Assembly: GCA_028023455.1 (NCBI GenBank)
Contig: JAQFVV010006727.1
Coordinates: 144,501-208,500 of the forward strand
DNA from: Epiperipatus broadwayi
Lineage: Eukaryota > Onychophora > Udeonychophora > Euonychophora > Peripatidae
Direction of reading: 5' to 3'
DNA: 64,000 bases
The notes beneath the pieces are model-generated. The model was not told the DNA's origin. It saw nothing but the letters and a program-made list of their open reading frames with translations, and did not search any database. The translations under genes and the position numbers were made by a program. Positions 45,995-56,159 of the stretch are shown one piece after another; position 1 is the stretch's first letter, and each line of letters opens with the position of its first letter.

Positions 45995-48528
45995 TGAAAC
46001 AGTAAGATTCGTATTCCAATCTTAAGTTTCACCTTTTTTCTATCGTCTCTCACTCACCGCTCTATCCTACTCAAATTTAAACTTTTTGGTATCAAATTGT
46101 TTGTGTAGCAATATTAAAAATGTATAGACATATGTAGAATTCACCATAAACATGCACACATTTCGATATCAAATTTAAGGCAATAAATAATATAATTTAG
46201 ATTTCTTCTTTTAGTTATATAAAAATATATAATTTTAACCATTTATTTTGAATTGTAAAATTCGTTATTTATTGCTTTGTTTAAATTTCATTTAGTAATA
46301 ATTTTGAAATAGATTGTAATATTTAATTAAAAGTAAAAATAATCATATGTTCCCTTTTGTATTTGAAATTTTAAAAGCAACGGTCGGTGAGAGATAATAG
46401 ATTAATTAAAAAGAAAAATTCCCTAAAATATAATTATAAAATGTAAATGTAAAATGTAAATGTAAACAATAGAAAGACAGCTTTTTCTATAATTAAACTT
46501 AACAAAAATGCATTGATTATCCTCAGGGCAGATTAAGTGGAATCCAAAAATAAACTATAACAAAAATGTAAAAGATAAGATCTAAGAAAGGAGGCCATTT
46601 TAGACTTTGTAGAAACTTGGAGTTGAACTTTAGCTTTGCTCTCGATCAGGAGAGTCTCCAAAGATATATATTGTTTTACGTGCCACAGTATGTGTGAGTA
46701 TAAAGCGCCAAAGACTATTCTCCCCGGACATGGTCAATTGTCTGCCGAGAACTTATGCCCGTGCCTTCCATAAAATCAACCAAAGAAGATCTGCTGCCAC
46801 TCAAATAACTAAATCACCTAAATACTGGAAAGAACTGCTAATGCTAGAATCATGAACAATTTGCTACTGACCACTGAATCGGAAAACTTCTCATAAAACA
46901 GGTACCTGTATCCAAATTCTCTAGAGTACTCTACTAATATCCCGCTCTAGCTCATTCATTCTTTATATAACTTATAAACTATAAACTGTAAAATTCTCAT
47001 TTGTAATACTATAAATTTAATAATTAATATGTAAATTTCTTTAATAATCTAGCCTGCCTAACTCTATCTTTCTTGGGTACGTATTTCTAAAACCTACATT
47101 TTATTATATAATTATCGCATGCTCATAATTTTCTAAGTATAAATCTATGATTGCTTGAAACAGTGGATGTGTGTCAAATCTTCATTATTATTTACCTCCA
47201 TGAATTATTTAATATTTTCATATAAATCGACATGCATTCAATGCTTCATTTATTGTAATGCAGGGGTCTACTGCTTAGCAAATGGCTAACATATTGGTTA
47301 TATTACTCACCCCATTTACCTATTGTTTTTATATTTTATTAAATTTTAATTAATAATTCCATACAATTGCATTTCTTTGAGAGTCGCAAACGTTCTTTAT
47401 TAAATGTTGATAATGTAGGGCCAAGTTATAAAATATATTTAAATCTTAACAGAATCATCTATACATTATACACATGTTACGTTTTAGAGACGTGATGACC
47501 CATTACAAGCCTTGAATATTCCGGATTCTATAGGGTTGAAATTAACCCCAGTCGTCCTACACAAGCTGACAAATGAATGTCCTGTAGGACTTTACGACCG
47601 TCATGCAGCCTGGAAGCAATCGTGGCATGAACCACTTGCCCCTGGTTATGCTCATGTGACACCTTACCTCTTCGGGCCTATGGCAAACGCCAGCCCATTG
47701 TTCTAAACTCACTCACGGCTTTGCAGTTTCAATATACTGCCATTTCCTATCACCTTTCTAGACATACCATGTGTTTTCTTTTATTAACTTTATATTCTAT
47801 GTATAACTCCGTCCCTGCATTAGTGACATAACTCACTCTCAAATAAATGTTTGCCCCTAGTTGTTAGTAAATATCTTTAATTAAATAAATATATGTCCGC
47901 CGCTACTATTATAAATCTTACTTTAGACTCTTGTATTGCAAAAGTATAAATCCCTAAAGGCATGCCCTAGAAATACTTGCTCGAGAATTTTAAGTAGCTA
48001 GATTATGTCAGCTACATAAATAAATGTATCTCTTTGATATCTAAAAGTAGCTAGATTATGTCAGCTACATAAATAAATGTATCTCTTTGATATCTAACAA
48101 TATCGGAAAATCCCATTATTACATTTTAAATATTACCAAATATTATTAATAAATGATTTATTATCAAAATGTTTCAATAAATAATGCCAAACTATATGTC
48201 TGCCGTTACTTCTTTATTTATTTATTCGATACCCATTCCATATAATATTTCCTCAATTCTGTAAAGATAAATGTTTAAGATTAATGTTATGATTGGCTAA
48301 CTCGAAATAAAATTCTTGATTCTCATGCATCTCCCTGATCACCGTGCCTAAAGAAATATTTACTAACGTGGTATCAGATGCGTTGTTTCGTAGATTGTAT
48401 TGTGGAACTGATAAACTATGTTCGAACTCAGTACTACGGGTGGCTTCACTACCTAGATGGTCCTGCCGTTCGGTGTGGTGGTCGAATTCTGCACTATGTT
48501 AACGAATCACACGTTTCTGACTGTTACA
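45995..48528 (+). repeat. 5' LTR
   Basis: About 2534 bases with TG..CA ends. A TATA box candidate TATAAAG lies at 46699-46705 within a less AT-rich stretch. A 53-bp internal unit starting AGTAGCTAGATTATGTCAGC is duplicated here (47993-48045 and 48046-48098) but single in the 3' LTR. Relative to the 3' LTR about 25 bases are missing near 46800, between two GCTGC strings. A 64-codon open frame (47512-47706) beginning from a TTG codon is shared with the 3' LTR but has no known homology. Confidence 0.9.
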
Positions 48529-48540
48529 TAGTATAATTTT

Positions 48541-48570
48541 TTTTTAGCGTTTGGCGCAAATGTGAGGCTT
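48541..48570 (+). promoter_or_regulatory. Putative primer-binding site
   Basis: TTTGGCGCAAATGTGAGGCTT lies about 20 bases inside the 5' LTR end. It resembles the TGGCGC..AA.GTG.GGCT.CGA context downstream of many gypsy-type LTRs, where TGG pairs with the CCA end of a tRNA. The distance is longer than usual and the tRNA is not identified. Confidence 0.45.
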
Positions 48571-49158
48571 CGATACAAAAACCCATATACCTGAACAAAA
48601 ATATAACGCATATAAATTTTTTTAGCGTTCGTTATCCAAGTTAGCTAATTATTCTACATATACGAGTTTGTTTTTTGATAAAAATAATAAAAAAAAATAA
48701 ATCGAGTGAAATAATGTGGGTTGAGTGAATGAAAGGTCGGCAGGCGTAATAACAAATTTAAGGAAAGCAGGGATGTGTTATAATTTAAGAAGGAATGAAA
48801 ATAAAAAAATCTAGTGAAATATTTATATATATATGTCAAAAAAAAAAGTAATCAGTCGCTAAATGAGAAAGCATGTAAAAGTAAATATTTTATTAAGGCA
48901 CCATTATATATATCATAGAGAGTCAGTGGCTTGTTATATATGTTAACAATAAATATTTTATTAAAGTGCTATTATATATATAGATAGCAGTGGCTTATAC
49001 GCATTAGCAGTAGTTCGTTATTATATGTTAAACGCAGCAATATAGAGATATGGCAATGTAGAGTAGGTGAGGGCAGTGAAAGTGTGATAGGACCAAGATA
49101 CCGGTGGGGAATAGTCTAATGCTAGTAATAAATAAAATAAGTAAATATAATACAGAAA
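48571..49158 (+). other. 5' untranslated leader of the LTR element
   Basis: A short repeat, TTATTA(A/T)..GC(A/C)CCATTATATATATAG-like, occurs around 48890-48990. No open frame of interest precedes the Gag start. Confidence 0.55.
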
Positions 49159-49860
49159 ATGGAAGCAGAAAATGACAGTATAGGATTAATGGACTTTAGT
49201 CTAAAGTTACTTGAAATACTTAGACAGGATAAGGAAGAATGGAGGAAAATACGTGATGAAGCGAGAAGATATGAAGAACCAAAAATGAGACAGGAAGAGG
49301 AGGAGATAAGAGTTAGGGAGTGTCAGAAAATTGACAGCGATATGTTGATATATTTTGAAATGATCAAAGGACATTTTGGAATATCCCCAGTTAGTAAAAA
49401 GGAAGAAGAGATTAAAAATATGGAAAATGAAAGGAAGCTAGAAAGATCTGACGAACCTATGATAATAAAAGAGCAGACAGATAATGTAATAAATGTAAAT
49501 AAGTGTGAAGAGCAAAGAGACCTTATTCCAGCAAATGAAAGCCCACAAGAACCGGAGAATGTAGTCACCATTAAAGAGAAGACAAGCATGGATGGAGACA
49601 AAAAAATAGGACTAAAAGTCGTGGAAGAAAGCAAGAAAATGGACAGTAGACACAAAAGCCACTTAGCAAAGATGATCTACATTAAAATCTTTAGAGTGGA
49701 AATAAGAGAAAACCCTCAAACCTACCTAGAGAGCTTACAAAAGTTCTTCCAATTTCATAAGAAAGGACCAGATGAGCAGATAGCTATAGCCAGTTACCAT
49801 CTGCAAGGTTCTGCCAAAGACTGGTGGAATATGGGGAAATGGAAATATAGAACTATCTGA
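49159..49860 (+). CDS. Gag-like protein fragment of the LTR element
   Basis: The intact frame is 233 codons from ATG 49159. The first 170 residues are highly charged (Glu/Lys/Arg-rich, for example ARRYEEPKMRQEEEEIRVRE) and likely form coiled coil. Residues about 180-225 resemble the retrotransposon Gag domain: RENPQTYLESLQKFFQFH, then DEQIAIASYHLQGSAKDWWN, where the G-x-A-x-x-WW signature ends the domain. The frame stops shortly after, about where a complete Gag would continue to its zinc knuckle, so the protein is truncated. Gag forms the particle that packages element RNA; a truncated Gag may still act with proteins from a full relative, but this is inference. Confidence 0.62.
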   Translation: MEAENDSIGLMDFSLKLLEILRQDKEEWRKIRDEARRYEEPKMRQEEEEIRVRECQKIDSDMLIYFEMIKGHFGISPVSKKEEEIKNMENERKLERSDEPMIIKEQTDNVINVNKCEEQRDLIPANESPQEPENVVTIKEKTSMDGDKKIGLKVVEESKKMDSRHKSHLAKMIYIKIFRVEIRENPQTYLESLQKFFQFHKKGPDEQIAIASYHLQGSAKDWWNMGKWKYRTI

Positions 49861-49866
49861 TGCAAC

Positions 49867-50061
49867 ATGCTGCTAACCATCCAACAATTAATGAGAGGCA
49901 GTCGAATAAAAGATAGAGGAGAAATGATTGAATTTCTTACTACCTTGGATTTTAACCATTGGGCCAAAGAACCACCTGACAGAAAGCCAAAATTAGAAAA
50001 CCCAAGGCTACAATCATCGACGATGAGGGATAGATATTATCAACCTGACCCGGGGTTATAA
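49867..50061 (+). pseudogene. Short open frame after gag, possibly gag or pol remnant
   Basis: The 64-codon frame contains SRIKDRGEMIEFLTTLDFNHW and DRKPKLENPR, a basic, Pro-rich composition. It does not continue the Gag domain clearly and lacks protease, RT or integrase motifs. It may be the far end of a deleted coding region joined to gag. I do not recognise it further. Confidence 0.3.
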
Positions 50062-50500
50062 AAACATTTTGCATCTTAGGACGGTCATTATGTGTGTATA
50101 AAATTAGTAAAATGAATTTGATATAACGAATTTGGTAGAATGGAAACATATGTTAGTCAAATAGGGCTTTAGATAGAAATTTTATATATATATATATTAT
50201 TGTTAATATATATTATATTAACTAATATTATGCTAATAATTTTTTTTTCCATATAATCAGTTTAACTAATATTACGATATGATTTCTAACCAGACACGGC
50301 CAAATTAGGCCATTTTAAATTAAACTATAAATTCTAGATCTGGGTATATAAAAATATTCGTTGCTTCATGTAATCTCTGCTTTCTATATTTTTATATATC
50401 TGTAAAAAAAAAATTTTTTTTTTCGTATTTAAATTAGGTGATGTAGCAAAATTTTTTTTTTCTTTTTCCTTGCCTCCTTTGTTCTTCCTTAATTGTTCAC
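50062..50500 (+). other. 3' internal non-coding region of the LTR element
   Basis: AT-rich sequence between the last short frame and the purine tract; no coding features. Confidence 0.5.
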
Positions 50501-50516
50501 GGGAAGTAAGGGAAAA
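50501..50516 (+). promoter_or_regulatory. Polypurine tract
   Basis: GGGAAGTAAGGGAAAA (with one T) abuts the TG of the 3' LTR. This is the expected place and composition for the primer of plus-strand DNA synthesis. Confidence 0.75.
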
Positions 50517-53034
50517 TGAAACAATAAGATTCGTATTCGAATCTTAAGTTTCACCTTTTTTCTATCGTCTCTCACTCACCGCTCTATCCTACCCAAATTT
50601 AAACTTTTTGGTATCGAATTGTATGTGTAGCAATATTAAAAATGTATAGATATATGTAGAATTCACCATAAACACGCACACATTTCGATATCAAATTTAA
50701 GGCAATAAATAAAGATAAATAATATAATTTAGATTTCTTCTTTTAGTTATATAAAAATATATAATTTTAACCATTTATTTTGAATTGTAAAATTCATTAT
50801 TTATTGCTTTGTTTAAATTTCATTTAGTAATAATTTTGAAATAGATTGTAATATTTAATTAAAAGTAAAAATAATCATATGTTCCCTTTTGTATTTGAAA
50901 TTTTAAAAGCAACGGTCGGTGAGAGATAATAGATTAATTAAAAAGAAAAATTCCCTAAAATGTAATTATAAAATGTAAATGTAAAATGTAAATGTAAACA
51001 ATAGAAAGGCAGCTTTCTCTATAATTAAACTTAACAAAAATGCATTGATTATCCTCAGGGCAGATTAAGTGGAATCCAAAAATAAACTATAACAAAAATG
51101 TAAAAGATAAGATCTAAGAAAGGAGGCCATTTTAGACTTTCTAGAAACTTTGAGTTGAACTTTAGCTTTGCTCTCGAGCAGTTGAGAGTCTCCAAAGATA
51201 TATATTGTTTTACGTGCCACAGTATGCATGAGTAGAAAGCGCCAAAGACTATTCTCCCCGGAGATGGTCAATTGTCTGCCAAGAACCTACGCCCGTGCCT
51301 TCCATAAAATCAACCAAAGAAGATCTGCTGCCCGAACAATTAGAAAGCTACTGCTGCCACTCAAATAACTAAATCACCTAAATATTGGAAAGAACTGCTA
51401 ATGCTAGAATCATGAACAATTTGCTACTGACCACTGAATCGGAAAACTTCTCATAAAACAGGTACCTGTATCCAAATTCTCTAGAGTACTCTACTAATAT
51501 CCCGCTATAGCTCATTCATTCTTTATATAACTTATAAACTATAAACTGTAAAATTCTCATTTGTAATACTATAAATTTAATAATTAATATGTAAATTTCT
51601 TTAATAATCTAGCCTGCCTAACTCTATCTTTCTTGGGTACGTATTTCTAAAATCTACATTTTATTATATAATTATCGCATGCTCATAATTTTCTAAGTAT
51701 AAATCTATGATTGCTTGAAACAGTGGATGCGTGTCAAATCTTCATTAATATTTACCTCCATAAATTATTTAATATTTTCATATAAATCGACATGCATTCA
51801 ATGCTTCATTTATTGTAATGCAGGGGTCTACTGCTTAGCAAATGGCTGACATATTGGTTATAATACTCACCCAGTTTACCTATTGTTTTTATATTTTATT
51901 AAATTTTAATTAATAATTCCATAAATTGCATTTCTTTGAGAGTCGCAAACGTTCTTTATTAAATGTTGATAATGTAGGGCCGAGTTATAAAATATATTTA
52001 AATCTTAACAGAATCATCTATACATTATACACATGTTACGTTTTAGAGACGTGATGACCCATTACAAGCCTTGAATATTCCGGATTCTATAGGGTTGAAA
52101 TTAACCCCAGTCGTCCTACACAAGCTGACAAATGAATGTCCCATAGGACTTGACGACCGTCATGCAGCCTGGAAGCAATCATGGCATGAACCACTTGCCC
52201 CTGGTTATGCTCATGTGACACCTTACCTCTTTGGGCCTATGGCAAACGCCAGCCTGTTGTTCTAAACTCATTCACGGCTTTGCAGTTTCAATATACTGCC
52301 ACTTCCTATCGCCTTTCTAGACATACCACGTGTTTTCTTTTATTAACTTTATATTCTATGTATAACTCCGTCCCTGCATTAGTGACATAACTCACTCTCA
52401 AATAAATGTTTGCCCCTAGTTGTTAGTAAATATCTTTAATTAAATAAATATATGTCCGCCGCTACTATTATAAATCTTACTTTAGACTCTTGTATTGCAA
52501 AAGTATAAATCCCTAAAGGCATGCCCTAGAAATACTTGCTCGAGAATTTTAAGTAGCTAGATTACGTCAGCTATATAAATAAATGTATCTCTTTGATATC
52601 TAACAGTATCGGAAAATCCCGTTACTAAATTTTAAATATTACCAAATATTATTAGTAAATGATTTATTATTAAAATGTTTCAATAAATAATGTCAAACTA
52701 TACGTCTGCCGTTACTTCTTTATTTATTTATTCGATACCCATTCCATATAATATTTCCTCGATTCTGTAAAGATAAATGTTTAAGATTAATGTTATGATT
52801 GGCTAACTTGAAATAAAATTCTTGATTCTCGTGCATCTCCCTGATCACTGTGTCTAAAGAAATATTTACTAACGTGGCATCAGATGCATTGTTTCGTAGA
52901 TTGTATTGTGGAACCGATAAACTATGTTCGAACTCAGTACTACGGGTGGCTTCGCTACCTAGATGGTGCTGCCATTCTGTGTGATGATCGAATTCTGCAC
53001 TATGTTAACAAATCACACGTTTCTGACTGTTACA
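50517..53034 (+). repeat. 3' LTR
   Basis: About 2518 bases, differing from the 5' LTR by scattered single-base changes, a few small insertions or deletions, and lack of the 53-bp duplication. The first bases form a perfect inverted repeat TAAGATTCG..CGAATCTTA (about 50524-50546), imperfect in the 5' LTR. The TATAAAG of the 5' LTR is TAGAAAG here (51233-51239). The level of difference indicates an insertion that is neither brand new nor ancient. Confidence 0.9.
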
Positions 53035-53038
53035 ACAT

Positions 53039-53467
53039 TTTATGAAAACAGTTAATATTTTTTTAGTAATAGACTGTCACATTCAATGATTCAAATGTAT
53101 TCTTTAGAAAAAGAAAGTTTTCTCACTATTTATCAAGCATGAATAGAACATTATTAATGCCTGTTCTTTTGTATTATTTAGCCTCATCAAAGTTGAAAAC
53201 TGATAATCTATTAGTAATGATGCATCTGCTAATGCAGAACATAATTATACTATTAGTTTTCTTTTTCTCAAATGACAATTACTAAGACTATGCAAATCAG
53301 AAGAGCCTTTACCTAGCTAGTCAACTTATGTTCCAAGTTCTCATACGTATTACAACACTTCCGTTCCATTTTTAATATCAAGATTGTAAATTGGGGAATG
53401 GGGGGAGGGGACACTAGATTTCTAACATGCAATTAAAGTAATATATTTTATATATGCATGTATGCAT
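53039..53467. other. Non-coding DNA
   Basis: No gene or repeat family is recognised; there is a short G-rich run GGGGAATGGGGGGAGGGG near 53394. Confidence 0.5.
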
Positions 53468-54605
53468 ACAGAACTAATGGATTTGTAATTTCTAATGTCT
53501 CCTTTATCACCTTCCTTAAACATCACTATCATTATGACATTTGAGATATTTTAATCACTTAGGCATTTGATATAAAATTTTACCAACAATGGTTCTATTT
53601 CTTCGCTGCATGTTCTAGGATATCAATAATTTCATTATTTCCTGGAACGATTCTCTTCTTCAAAGTTTTCATTACCTTTTCATTTAAAAGGTTTGGCAGT
53701 TTAAAAAATGTAATTGTAGAGAGTATTTTGTTTTCTTTATTATTGTGTAATTCTTTGTAGAACTCTTCAAGCCATATCTTGCCCTTCCTCTTTTTAATAA
53801 TAATTTCATCTTTTCTTGTTATAGCTTTGTATTTTTAAGATTTTAATTATTTTCTATAGCTTTCTTTGCCAATTTAAGCCATATTCTTTTGCATCATTAT
53901 TAACTGCATTTATTGCTTTTTTCTTCTTAATAGATCATTTATAAATATTTTCATATTCCTTCTTTTCACTCATATTGCCTTGTTAGAATTGAAATTTTAC
54001 TAGCAAATTCTTTTTTAATTTTTGTATTAGCTATCTTTGTAGTGGTTCTTCATGGAGTATCAATTATTTTTTTATTGATCTCAGTCAAATTTAAACAATC
54101 TTCAGTCTGTTAATATTTTAAAACTATTATCATGTTTTAATTAAAATTAATTGGTATGTTTCTGAATCTTAGACAAAATAACTACTAATGTCTTTTTTAA
54201 TATTTTCATGTTTCTAGTTTTATCTAATGGGCTTGTCATTTTTTTTTTTTTTTGTATGTCTCACATTCTTATGTTAAATCTATTACAATATTATAATCTT
54301 GAAAATATTTTCTATTAATCAAAATATAATAATAATTCTGTTGTACTTTCATGTGGATGCTTTGATGTCCATTTCCATTTAGCATATTTCTCAAAAAAGG
54401 AAATCATATGATACATTTTCTTTTTCACAAATTCCACAAATCTGTGACCTTTGTCATTTTCCCTGCCAATTCATCTATGAAAAGATCGAGCTGGATCTCA
54501 TTTCAGTATTCTGAAATCAATAAATATGAATTGCCATTATGCTTTGGATTAGCAAGTTTTGAAAAGGCACAAAATTCTAAGCTTTGGTTCATAAAAACAT
54601 TGTAA
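53468..54605. pseudogene. RTE LINE relic with internal inversion
   Basis: From about 53468 to 54480 the plus strand matches, in the same orientation, the minus-coding RTE at about 57390-58460 (RT N-terminus back to the endonuclease end). Landmarks are CATTATTTCCTGGA, TGTCCATTTCCATTTAGCAT and CACAAATTCCACAAATCTGTG. From about 54500 to 54605 the plus strand instead encodes RTE in the sense direction: INKYELPLCFGLASFEKAQN matches the RT block INEYELPLCLGFVNYEKAFD. The two parts are adjacent parts of the element with about 150 bases missing between them, in opposite orientations. This is the layout left by twin priming. The sense part then stops abruptly. Confidence 0.72.
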
Positions 54606-56159
54606 AGGTCAAGATTGTATAATCAGTTAACAAGACCAAAAGACCAGCAGGGACTCTCAATCAACAGCCAAAGAGTTATGCCCATGCTCCTAGTTTAAAC
54701 CCCTACCTAGGCTTCTAGCCTCAAACATTTAATTAACATCCCTTCTTAATACAGCACAATGTAGCTCAAGGTTTGAACATGGACTCTCTCTCTCGGGGTT
54801 CTTCATAACTTACGACATTACACAATGCTAGGGACTTTTAAGCCTTACATCTATTTATATTACCATTATTGGTAGGATTTGAGAGTTTAATCAGTACTAT
54901 AATGCTACAAAGCTAATATTATATCTATAAGATACAAAACCATGGACGTGCTTGTTCTGCAATTAATTGACTTACTTAGTGATATAAGTAATAGTTAATT
55001 AATAGTTCTGAGCCGCAATAAGGATATATGCTTAGTTAACAAGAATAATATGTTTTATTATAAATTTTTAAAATAATACAGAGAGTAGCTTACAAGGTAT
55101 TAGATTGAGGTGATCCACTGGCTTTACATAGCATTACAGAAGGTGGTAACGACTTATAACAAAGATGCAGGCTCTATTTAATTCGATTAGAAATATTATA
55201 AGCTATCAGCCCATTCTAGATTTAAACATACAGTTAACATTTTTATTTATTTAATAGAACAAGCTTGTGTACAGGTTCGAGTTTAGGTCACCCAAGGTTG
55301 CTGATGAGTGCAGGCGAAGGCTAAACGCAAACATTACTTAGAAATTGCAGTACTACCTATGTGAGTGGGAACAATGGCATATAAAACAAAGATGATCAGC
55401 TTAGTGATCTGATGGTATGGCTCACCGCTGAAGAGAGGATGTCCTTGGCTGCAGAGGTGCATCTGCTTCTAATCATGAGCACATTCCAGTGGAGAGAGCG
55501 AAGAAGTGCTAAATCTAGGATCTGGGGTTGCAAGGAGTCTCCAACTCCTGCAGAACCTAGACCAGTACTAATCTATGGATTAGGAACCTGGGCACACAGT
55601 GTCTCAACTGCCCTCATGTAGTTTGACCATATGACACATGAACCATACAAGCTAATATGACCATTGCCACACATATATAAAGGTAGGAATATATAGAAAG
55701 ATAAACAAATTATTAAGCCTTCTGCCCACCTGAATAAACATTAAGAAACTTATTTTATATATAAACCATAAGCATCGCCAGTTAAACATGTATGATTAAT
55801 TTATGATAAAACCCATTCACAATAACTATTATAATAATCTTAAATTTTAAAATCTAATCAAACAATATTTAAGTCTAGGGGGAATTATTTATTCCTGAAA
55901 TAAGCTAATAGCATGATCCATTATTCCTTGCATAGCTTATACATGGATTGCGGTTTTAATTTATGTAGATATTATATTGCATCGAGAATATTGCCACATA
56001 TGCAGGGATTTTTATTACAGAATCATTTTATCAAAAGTGAAGCAGCACTTAAAGTAACACTTTAAACAGAGTATTTTATTTTATTACTAATATCTTTAAT
56101 AAAATTTGTTTCTAACACATATACGCTTATCTTTATAGAGAGCTACAAGATAAACAACA
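54606..56159. other. Unassigned, partly balanced-composition DNA
   Basis: Segments 54610-54860 and 55260-55650 are noticeably less AT-rich than their surroundings. There is a TATATAAAGG string at 55672-55681 and a box B-like GGTTCGAGT near 55276. Frames are short and unfamiliar (69 codons at 55412-55621). It interrupts or follows the sense arm of the inverted RTE copy, so an old transposon or LTR fragment is the likeliest explanation. Confidence 0.35.

Larger units (their letters stand above)
45991..53038 (+). mobile_element. LTR retrotransposon with ~2.5-kb LTRs, partial gag, no pol
   Basis: Two long direct repeats (45995-48528 and 50517-53034) start TGAAACARTAAGATTC and end TCTGACTGTTACA, so they have TG..CA ends with a short inverted terminus. 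ACAT occurs on both outer sides (45991-45994 and 53035-53038) as a 4-bp target duplication. A primer-site-like string TTGGCGCAAATGTGAGGC follows the 5' LTR, and a purine tract GGGAAGTAAGGGAAAA precedes the 3' LTR. The internal region is only about 2 kb and encodes part of a Gag-like protein; protease, RT, RNase H and integrase are missing. The internal layout suggests a Ty3/gypsy-like origin, inferred from the Gag motif and the primer-site context. It would need enzymes from a relative to move. Confidence 0.9.

Noticed and set aside
49159-49860. Host coiled-coil protein
   Set aside because: The G-x-A-x-x-WW ending and its place between LTRs with primer-site and purine tract identify it as a Gag fragment.
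54606-55650. Solo LTR or organelle insertion
   Set aside because: Balanced composition is suggestive, but I found no paired ends, target duplication or organelle gene; left as unassigned.
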